The translations under genes were made by a program, and so were the position numbers. The notes under the pieces are model-generated. The model worked only from the letters and a program-made list of their open reading frames with translations, had not been told where the DNA came from and searched no databases. 20,408 bases of DNA. Origin: JBBQXY01 sp051004815. Its GTDB lineage: Bacteria > Chloroflexota > Ktedonobacteria > Ktedonobacterales > Ktedonobacteraceae. Location: the NCBI GenBank assembly GCA_051004815.1, contig JBPCJY010000040.1, positions 1 to 20,408 on the forward strand, read 5' to 3'. Below are positions 14,497-20,408 of the stretch, piece by piece. The first letter of the stretch is position 1. Each line of letters starts with the position of its first letter.

Positions 14497-14904
14497 TTAG
14501 AAATACTCTGTCACATGATCGCATTTCAGGCGCAATGTGACGCGCTGTTCCTTGGAGAATTGGTTTGCCATCTGCTGCCTGGCATATTCGGCCCCATGAT
14601 AGCGCGTTGCCAGTCGTTCGATATCAGCCTGCGCCGTTTGGGCATCGTCGATCATCTCAACTTTGCCACTGATCGTAATATAACTATAGCCCTCCTCGAA
14701 GCAGACAGATATGCGCGGCTCACGGCGCATGTTGCGCTCCTTGAGGCGACCAACCTTGGTGTTCATGACAATCTCATCGCCTTCGAGCAGATACCACATC
14801 GTCGTGAGTTGCGGACTCCCATCGGCATTGATGGTTGCCAGTACCGCGAAACGCTGCTCCTCTTGCAGAAAGGCGCGTGCCTTTCCCGAAAGTGTTTTAG
14901 CCAT
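14497..14904 (-). CDS. PPOX-class F420/FMN-dependent oxidoreductase family protein
   Basis: The protein has 135 residues. ATG 14904 follows GGGAGGG at optimal distance; upstream in-frame codons lack protein-like sequence. It has the split beta-barrel flavin-binding pattern of the pyridoxamine-5-phosphate oxidase family: FAVLATINADGSPQLTTMWY, an EIVMNTKVGRLKERNMRREP phosphate-binding strand-helix, ISVCFEEGYSYITISGKVEMI, and a short C-terminal domain. Such short proteins usually reduce or oxidise small molecules with F420 or FMN; the substrate is unknown. It lies 53 nt downstream of the membrane-protein gene on the same strand and is probably its operon partner. Confidence 0.88.
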   Translation of the reverse strand: MAKTLSGKARAFLQEEQRFAVLATINADGSPQLTTMWYLLEGDEIVMNTKVGRLKERNMRREPRISVCFEEGYSYITISGKVEMIDDAQTAQADIERLATRYHGAEYARQQMANQFSKEQRVTLRLKCDHVTEYF

Positions 14905-14957
14905 TAAAGACCCTCCCTTGTTCATCAAATAAAATAGGCTGAATCCAGCGTAATGCA

Positions 14958-15413
14958 CTACGTAACGTAGACCACGGCAACGACCAATCCAAAGATCATG
15001 TGGTTGATGAGGATTGAAAGCATCACTGAGAACGTGTTGAATTGGTCAGCGAGCTGCGGAAATACACGCCTCATGACAAAGAGTTGCACAATAACCAGGA
15101 CGCCGTGTACTGCGCCAAAGAGCAGTCCCCATTCCCATGTGGCACTGCCAATGCCCACACTCCATAAGCCAGCATAGAGCAGAGCGAAGAGAACGCCCAT
15201 GGCAAAATGGATAGCACCGCCGAGCGTCACCGCATCTTGCTTGTTGGGAGCCGCTATCGAGCCGAGCAAGCTGACCACATCAATTCTTGGCAATCCAATC
15301 AAGGGGCCTGCATAAATAACGAGCAACATTGCCATTCTGCCAGTAGAGCCTGCAATAATGGCATCGCGGACGTGAACGATAAGAGGAGAGTGTAAAGGCA
15401 AGAATGGTAGCAA
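14958..15413 (-). CDS. small four-helix membrane protein, function unknown
   Basis: This 151-residue protein has about four membrane helices at residues 24-42, 64-86, 93-113 and 128-149. The conserved-looking stretches AGSTGRMAMLL, GLPRIDVVSLLGS, GAIHFAMGVLFALLYAGLW and NHMIFGLVVAVVY resemble small uncharacterised membrane families such as DUF6789, but I cannot confirm the family. The best start is TTG 15413, with AAGGAG 8 nt upstream; no ATG fits this frame near the ribosome site. It is likely to be the first gene of a two-gene unit with the PPOX gene. Confidence 0.72.
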   Translation of the reverse strand: MLPFLPLHSPLIVHVRDAIIAGSTGRMAMLLVIYAGPLIGLPRIDVVSLLGSIAAPNKQDAVTLGGAIHFAMGVLFALLYAGLWSVGIGSATWEWGLLFGAVHGVLVIVQLFVMRRVFPQLADQFNTFSVMLSILINHMIFGLVVAVVYVT

Positions 15414-15688
15414 GATTCACGCTCCTTTCACGCAAGAGATTCGTTCCTTCCTATGACCGCTTTACATGTCTGTCTAGAGAACAACTTTAGAGAGAGCCAC
15501 CCCATTACCCTTGCTCAACCATCTCCCATCATTCAGCTTGCCACAGTCGATCATCATAACCTTAATACCTTCATCCCTTCAAAGCCGCGTAAGCAGAGCT
15601 TCCTGTTGTAGTTGAATTCATTGTAAAAGAGCATCCATCGATTGTCAATGCCAAAAATCCACGGTCTGTATTCATCTCTATTTTCCAT

Positions 15689-15711
15689 CGTGGTAACCCA
15701 CGTGGTATAAT
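15689..15711 (+). promoter_or_regulatory. extended -10 promoter with CGTGGTA repeats, upstream of the esterase
   Basis: TG-N-TATAAT (15703-15711) forms an extended -10 about 75 nt before the esterase ATG; the -35 region is weak. CGTGGTA occurs twice, at 15689-15695 and 15701-15707, the second overlapping the -10, and a CCACGTGG palindrome lies between. This could be an activator or repressor site. The remainder of the 372-nt gap (15414-15785) shows no supported gene. Confidence 0.5.
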
Positions 15712-15785
15712 TCTTTGAGGAAAGGAAGAGTTTGCTCTCCTAACGTCAATCTCGCTTGCAAACCATTCACTAAAAGGAGTCAACA

Positions 15786-16736
15786 ATGCCGCTTGATCCA
15801 CAAGTCCAGGGATTGCTGGACATGATGGCTGCTACTGGCAGTCCGCCGTTGTCTGCTATGTCCATCGAAGATGCTCGCGCCGGACTGACCAGCATGGCTG
15901 CGATGGCGGGAGAACCGCAAGATGTCAGCAGCGTTGAAGATCGCGAGATACCGGGGCCCGGGGGCCAGATTCCCGTGCGCATCTACACGCCGAAAGGAGC
16001 AGGGCCATTCCCTGTGCTGGTCTTTTTTCACGGTGGAGGCTGGGTGCTTGGTAATATCGATAGCCACGATGCTGTATGCCGCGTGCTTACCAACCTGGCC
16101 GATTGTATTACCATCTCGGTCGACTATCGCCTGGCCCCGGAACACAAATTTCCGGCTGCCCCAGAAGATTGCTACGCCGCGACGCGCTGGGCAGCAGACC
16201 ATGCCGACAACTTCAACGGCGATGCCCAACGCATTGCAGTCGGCGGTGATAGCGCGGGCGGGAATTTGACAGCGGTTGTCGCACTGATGGCGCGCGACCG
16301 GGGTGGCCCCCGATTGGTCTACCAGTTACTGATGTATCCTGTCACCGATCATTATACTCTCAATACTCCTTCTGCCCGGGAAAATGCCACGGGGTATTTC
16401 CTCACAGCAGATGACATGGTGTGGTTCTGGGATCTCTACGTGACCAGCGAGGACGATACGAAACATCCCCACGCCTCGCCTTTGCGAGCGCAGGACCTGA
16501 GCAACTTGCCACCGGCGATGGTGATTACGGCAGAATATGATCCCCTGCGAGACGAGGGCGAGATGTATGCGAACCGCCTGCGCGAAGCGGGCAACCAGGT
16601 CACGGCTAAACGCTACAATGGCGTGATTCATGGTTTCGTCAGCTTTAGAGGCATGGTGAATCAGGGCAAACAAGCCCTCGAAGATGCCGCCGCAGGCTTA
16701 CGCGAGGCTTTTGGGAAGAGTGAAAAAGATACATAA
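15786..16736 (+). CDS. alpha/beta-hydrolase of the hormone-sensitive lipase (HSL/GDSAG) esterase family
   Basis: The protein has 316 residues, normal for bacterial HSL esterases. ATG 15786 is preceded by AAGGAG. Motifs in order: oxyanion-hole HGGGW (from H82), DYRLAPEHKFPAAPEDCY, nucleophile S156 in GDSAGG, D252 in EYDPLRDEG and H282 in VIHGF, a complete catalytic triad. An N-terminal helical cap (about 1-50) covers the active site. No signal peptide is seen, so it should be cytosolic. It probably hydrolyses short-chain acyl esters; the natural substrate is unknown. It stands alone on its strand and converges with the restriction gene across a long hairpin. Confidence 0.93.
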   Translation: MPLDPQVQGLLDMMAATGSPPLSAMSIEDARAGLTSMAAMAGEPQDVSSVEDREIPGPGGQIPVRIYTPKGAGPFPVLVFFHGGGWVLGNIDSHDAVCRVLTNLADCITISVDYRLAPEHKFPAAPEDCYAATRWAADHADNFNGDAQRIAVGGDSAGGNLTAVVALMARDRGGPRLVYQLLMYPVTDHYTLNTPSARENATGYFLTADDMVWFWDLYVTSEDDTKHPHASPLRAQDLSNLPPAMVITAEYDPLRDEGEMYANRLREAGNQVTAKRYNGVIHGFVSFRGMVNQGKQALEDAAAGLREAFGKSEKDT

Positions 16737-16772
16737 TTCGGTGTAATAGTTGAATAAGCCAGCGCATGGTTC

Positions 16773-16825
16773 ACCGCGTCCATCACTGCACTCTGCCCCA
16801 GGCAGGGTGCGGCGATGGACGCGGT
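16773..16825. terminator. long hairpin between convergent esterase and restriction genes
   Basis: Perfect 12-bp outer arms (ACCGCGTCCATC 16773-16784, GATGGACGCGGT 16814-16825) enclose 10-bp inner arms at 16788-16797 and 16801-16810 with one mismatch and a 3-nt loop. It ends 2 nt past the stop of the restriction gene and 36 nt past that of the esterase, so it can end both transcripts. There is no T-tract. The right part (CCAGGCAGGGTGCGGCGATG) is shared with the right flank of repeat A at 2715-2734. Confidence 0.65.
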
Positions 16826-16827
16826 AA

Positions 16828-19800
16828 TTACCCCATCGGCCATCCTCCACCCTCCTCTATCACCTCATCAACCTGTTCCATCAGCGCAATCGTCTCTGCC
16901 AGAGCTGCCACGACGCGTTGATAGTGCTGGATATCGGCATACGACAACTCACGGCCCTTGCGATCCTTCAACCACTTGTGGCAGACCTGGTAGCCGCCAA
17001 CATGAAACTCCCACACCTCCGGCGGTACACCCTCAAAATACTGCGTTTTGTTAATCCAGACACGGCCCTGCTCTGGATGAGCGGCAGGTTGGGTATAGTC
17101 TACCTTCTCAACAACATTGTTGCCTTTCCCTGGATACCTCGTGCTGATATCCCCAATCTTTTCCATCAAGTGCAGCCCTACCAGTCTAGCACCCAGTTCG
17201 CATAACTCACGAAACAGGTCAGCATTCGAGGTAAGCGGTAAACGTGGGAAATCAATCTTGAGAAATTCAGCGTAGCGTGTCCGATACATCGGTGAATGAA
17301 AAACGGCGTACATGTAGTTGAAGATATCCTCCTGCCCGTAGGTTTGTTGTAAGTCTCCCTTGCCATCCGCGATAAATTGCATCTTGAGTCTGTTTGAGAA
17401 GTCTGCGATGAATGATGGAGTGAGGTTGGGATGGCGACCATGAGGCGCATTAGAGGGTCCATTGAGGTCAAAAAGGCTTGCATTAGTATCTGGATACTTA
17501 TAGAGTGGAAAGACATTAATCCCTCCACGTCTGAATATATTAGCATCAATAGGCTCTTTAGATACAGCAATTAATGACCATATAGGATCGTTAACTGCAA
17601 TTCCTTGACGACCCAACCCAATGCAGATATTATCCTTGCCTGCTACATGGTTTATCATCTCTCGACGAGGGCGTTCCATAATAGCATCACTAAAGTAACA
17701 ATAACGCCAATCGAAGGGACGATAAAGGCAGCGTACAATATGGGTTTGCCAATCTGCATCTGAACGAATTTTCTGTCTAACCTCAGCCACCTGCCAACCA
17801 GGACTGTTAGTGAGATTGTATTTTTCTGCATACTCCTGATCAGAAGTATGCTTACTACGCATTTCGCCCATGCGTTTGTATAGTCTGTTCTCGTCAAAAT
17901 CAATAGCGAAGTGATCCCGATGGGTTTGGAAACCCAGAACATTGATAGGCATTATTTCTATGAGGTTCTTACCTCGTTCATATTCCGTTCTCAAATCAAC
18001 ATTTTGAGGAACAAATAGATAAAAAGGGAACTCAGGAGACAAAGAAGTCCACCTTGTAGTAGTTACATCATGTCCAGCAAGCCAATGATATTTGCCGCCA
18101 ACAAGCCTCTGTCCTTCATCAGCTTTTTCATACACGGCACGCGAACCCCATACATGACTGTGGTACACAGTGGCCTGGCGGGACGAACCGGCTGTACCAG
18201 GACGCCTTACAAAGAGGCCAATGGCAACCCCTTGTTGAATATCAAAGACATTCTCATCTTTTGTGCCATCGAGCGAGCGTTCCTTCTTCTTGCTGTTGCC
18301 GTGTAGATCAAGGACATAGATTTCGTCGAAGCTCTGCATCAGGCTCTGGCGCATACCGCGAAAGGTTGGATTATCCAGGTAGCCATGATTTGTGATAAAG
18401 GCCAGGATGCCATAGCCTGTTTGCTCGATACGCCACTGGGCAAAGCGGATGAACTTGACATAATCATCGTTGAGCCATTTAGGGTTGCGTTCTCCCAGCG
18501 GTTTGCCATCAACCTCAAAGTAGTTTCCTATGGCCTTGCCAGTCAAAGCATCTTTCCCGTGCAGCAGATCAGCAATCCATTGTCCCTTGTTCGCCGAGTG
18601 ACCAGAGTAGGGCGGATTGCCAATTACCACCATCACGGGGTAGCTTTGCTTTACTTTCGCGGCTTCATTGGCCTCGTCGGAAATATAGCGGCCAAAGAGG
18701 ACGCCGGAACGCTTGACGGCTTCCTCCAATGTATTGGTGAGAAAGAGGCCCAGGCGTTCGTCCGTCTTGAAGTCGTATGACCAGGTCTCTCTTTCTGCTT
18801 TTGGCAGGTCGATGGCCGCGAGTTGCATGCCGATCTTCAGGTGGGCCATGGCATAGGGAGCCATCAGTAGCTCGAAGCCAAAGATACGCGGCAACAGGTG
18901 TTCGCGTACATAACCCGGCCACATGCCCGCATTGCCCGTCTGCCGGAACGTTTCACGAATATGCCCGATGATGTGGTACATAAAAGTGCCTGTGCCGCAG
19001 GCCGGGTCGAGCAGCAGCACACGAGGCGATGTTACCGTTACTGCCTTGCCCTGCTCATCTGTGGCAGTATAGGAGGTCACGGAGGTATCAGCAATGCCAT
19101 CAGGGCAATCAAAGGCGGTGTGCAGCAGGTGATCGACCGAGCGCACGATGTACGAGACAACCGGCTCAGGCGTGTAATAGACACCACGCAGTTCCCGTAC
19201 TTTGGGGTCATACTGCACAATGAAGGTTTCATAGAAGTGCAGTATGGGGTCTTCCTGGCGTGTGCGTTTGCCGAAATCAGCCAGAACGGTGTCCATATCG
19301 GTGACGGCCAGTATCTGCACCAGTTCGTCCACAAAGCCGACGAATGGTTCATCATCCAGGTCGGGGCCAGCGATGGTGCCAAAGAGCTTGCGCAAGAAGG
19401 GGTTGGTACGTGGTATCTCTTTAGCCGCGTCCTCGCGCCGAAAAGGCCTCTTCCCGCTATGGTTATAGCGTGCGGCAAAGAGGCCGTAGGCCAGCGTCTG
19501 TGCGAACATGTCGGCAAATTCTGGCCCACTGAGTTGGGGTAAAAGCACTTCCCTGAACGCGCTATAGAGGTCACGCAAGTTGTTCGATGCTTCCCTCTTT
19601 TCAAAAGCTTCGACAATGATATCGCGGATCATATGGGCCAGGCGTGCCATACGCTGTGCCAGTTCTTGTGGTTTACGGATGGGTTCCGCGCTATGACCAA
19701 GGAATGTGTGCAGCAATTGCTCGACCTGTTTCGCTCCATCTTTATCCCACGGCAGGCGTTTATCCGAGCGTGGCGTTGCCAAACGGGCGGTCATCTGCTT

Positions 19801-20139
19801 CTCGCCCTTCACATACCAGCGAAATTCCAGGTAGTCCGTGAGGATGAGGTTATCGAGGGCGCGGCGATAACGCCCCAGTTGCTCATCCTTCTCAATCTTG
19901 TCCAGCGCGATGCCCACATCCTTGGCCTCAACATAGCCAATAGTCAGGTTATCGTGCTCTATCACGTAGTCCGGTGCGCCACACTTCACCCGTTTTGGCT
20001 CATTGGTGGCGGCTATGCCAGTCCCCATCCCCTCCAAAAGTTCTTGTAATGTTCCCCTATATGTATGTTCGGTGGCTATGCCCGCTTTATAATACTTTTC
20101 GATGCCGTTCAAATACGCCCGTAACGCTGTTTCGCTCAT
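16828..20139 (-). CDS. single-chain restriction-modification enzyme (type ISP/IIG-like, N6-adenine methyltransferase)
   Basis: The protein has 1103 residues. Near the N-terminus, PD (56-57) and EAK (71-73) give a PD-(D/E)xK nuclease site within GAPDYVI and GYVEAKDVG. A helical region follows (about 150-320). The methyltransferase core has YYTPEPVVSYIV (321-332), SAM-binding DPACGTGTFM (378-387) and catalytic NPPY (508-511), typical of gamma-class N6-adenine methylation. Residues of about 700-1100 match the C-terminal ISP-type target-recognition region. Classical type ISP enzymes are about 1600 residues with a helicase between nuclease and methylase; no helicase motifs are present here, so it behaves more like a type IIG enzyme. 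ATG 20139 has a close GGGGGAG. It stands alone, with no separate S or M subunit. It probably defends against phage or plasmid DNA. Confidence 0.9.
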   Translation of the reverse strand: MSETALRAYLNGIEKYYKAGIATEHTYRGTLQELLEGMGTGIAATNEPKRVKCGAPDYVIEHDNLTIGYVEAKDVGIALDKIEKDEQLGRYRRALDNLILTDYLEFRWYVKGEKQMTARLATPRSDKRLPWDKDGAKQVEQLLHTFLGHSAEPIRKPQELAQRMARLAHMIRDIIVEAFEKREASNNLRDLYSAFREVLLPQLSGPEFADMFAQTLAYGLFAARYNHSGKRPFRREDAAKEIPRTNPFLRKLFGTIAGPDLDDEPFVGFVDELVQILAVTDMDTVLADFGKRTRQEDPILHFYETFIVQYDPKVRELRGVYYTPEPVVSYIVRSVDHLLHTAFDCPDGIADTSVTSYTATDEQGKAVTVTSPRVLLLDPACGTGTFMYHIIGHIRETFRQTGNAGMWPGYVREHLLPRIFGFELLMAPYAMAHLKIGMQLAAIDLPKAERETWSYDFKTDERLGLFLTNTLEEAVKRSGVLFGRYISDEANEAAKVKQSYPVMVVIGNPPYSGHSANKGQWIADLLHGKDALTGKAIGNYFEVDGKPLGERNPKWLNDDYVKFIRFAQWRIEQTGYGILAFITNHGYLDNPTFRGMRQSLMQSFDEIYVLDLHGNSKKKERSLDGTKDENVFDIQQGVAIGLFVRRPGTAGSSRQATVYHSHVWGSRAVYEKADEGQRLVGGKYHWLAGHDVTTTRWTSLSPEFPFYLFVPQNVDLRTEYERGKNLIEIMPINVLGFQTHRDHFAIDFDENRLYKRMGEMRSKHTSDQEYAEKYNLTNSPGWQVAEVRQKIRSDADWQTHIVRCLYRPFDWRYCYFSDAIMERPRREMINHVAGKDNICIGLGRQGIAVNDPIWSLIAVSKEPIDANIFRRGGINVFPLYKYPDTNASLFDLNGPSNAPHGRHPNLTPSFIADFSNRLKMQFIADGKGDLQQTYGQEDIFNYMYAVFHSPMYRTRYAEFLKIDFPRLPLTSNADLFRELCELGARLVGLHLMEKIGDISTRYPGKGNNVVEKVDYTQPAAHPEQGRVWINKTQYFEGVPPEVWEFHVGGYQVCHKWLKDRKGRELSYADIQHYQRVVAALAETIALMEQVDEVIEEGGGWPMG

Positions 20140-20251
20140 CTCTCCCCCGTTAGCCCCTGCTCTCCATTAAGTTTCCCCTAGTGTAGCGTATCATGGGAGA
20201 GATATCAAGCGCGAAACGCCCATCTGGCTTCATTTCACGGAAGCCGCACTT

Positions 20252-20283
20252 CGCCCATCTCCAGGGTACCCTGGGGATGGGCG
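20252..20283. repeat. 32-bp near-perfect palindrome
   Basis: CGCCCATC-T-CCAGGG-TA-CCCTGG-G-GATGGGCG pairs over its full length except one T-G position. It lies 113 nt upstream of the restriction gene and directly beside the partial copy of repeat A. A terminator for a gene beyond the window edge, or part of the repeat, are both possible. Confidence 0.6.
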
Positions 20284-20291
20284 GGTGGTCT

Positions 20292-20405
20292 TTCACTGGT
20301 AGGTTTTTGGGGAAAGGCATGGGCGAGGGGGAATGTCATTCTGAGCGCCGCGCAGAATCTTCCGTCGGGGTCGCCCGAAGAGTTTGCGCGGCGGTCCGAA
20401 TGACA
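20292..20405. repeat. repeat family A, second copy (partial or half element)
   Basis: The stretch 20292-20340 matches the complement of 2658-2709 nearly base for base (TTTCACTGG, AGGTTTTT, GGGGAAAGGCAT, GGCGAGGGGGAATGTCAT). It continues into an imperfect hairpin with arms 20334-20360 and 20379-20405, beginning TGTCATTCTGAGCGCCGCGC. The stem has diverged from the copy at 2594-2664 but keeps pairing, which suggests a conserved structure. The element may continue past the window end. Confidence 0.8.
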
Positions 20406-20408
20406 GGA

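Noticed and set aside
15571..15801. Minus-strand open frame of 76 codons, possibly a gene remnant
   Set aside because: It overlaps the esterase start and its promoter, has no ribosome site, and I recognise no family. A decayed pseudogene cannot be excluded.
16828..20139. BREX or DISARM component
   Set aside because: No neighbouring BREX or DISARM genes occur in the window, and the protein carries its own nuclease motif.

Overview
The window looks like chromosomal DNA of a large-genome, moderately GC-rich bacterium, most likely Chloroflexota of the Ktedonobacteria type. This placement is an inference. It rests on a zinc-ribbon/Ser-Thr kinase/WD40 fusion, a Rph-like phosphotransferase, frequent long palindromic intergenic repeats and strong AGGAG-type ribosome binding sites. 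No rRNA, tRNA, CRISPR array, transposase or integrase is visible.

Layout, left to right. (1) 1-405, minus strand: a hicB-hicA toxin-antitoxin pair, with hicA cut by the window edge. (2) 406-2464: a regulatory gap with two tandem 15-bp sites, then a membrane-anchored phosphodiester glycosidase (NAGPA-domain) protein. (3) 2490-2750: a 261-bp nested-palindrome repeat (family A). (4) 2893-5459: a kinase-WD40 gene translationally overlapped by a DUF488 gene, closed by a hairpin terminator shared with a convergent Tat-exported ferritin-like gene (5584-6228). (5) 6569-6721: repeat family B, copy 1, upstream of an unusual alpha/beta-hydrolase to acyl-CoA-ligase fusion (6883-9495). (6) 9831-10349: a GNAT-like gene and a strong terminator whose distal arm doubles as the -35 of the next promoter. 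(7) 10544-14474: a rifamycin-phosphotransferase-like gene, a convergent cupin gene, and a MarR regulator divergent from the cupin. Two identical palindromic operators bracket the cupin promoter, and copy 2 of repeat B forms the marR leader. (8) 14497-15413, minus: a four-helix membrane protein (TTG start) followed by an F420/FMN-type PPOX protein. (9) 15786-16736: an HSL-family esterase. (10) 16828-20139, minus: a single-polypeptide restriction-modification enzyme (PD-ExK nuclease, N6-adenine methyltransferase, specificity region) without a helicase domain. (11) 20252-20408: a hairpin and a second, partial copy of repeat A running off the window.

Two stretches are accessory or defence in character: the HicBA pair at the left edge and the restriction enzyme at the right. 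The middle combines signalling (kinase/WD40), lipid or acyl activation, an antibiotic-modifying-type enzyme and a MarR-controlled cupin. I found no single coherent new multi-gene system. The strongest items for follow-up are the MarR operator/promoter arrangement, the hydrolase-ligase fusion, the terminator/promoter overlap before the Rph-like gene, and the two dispersed palindromic repeat families.
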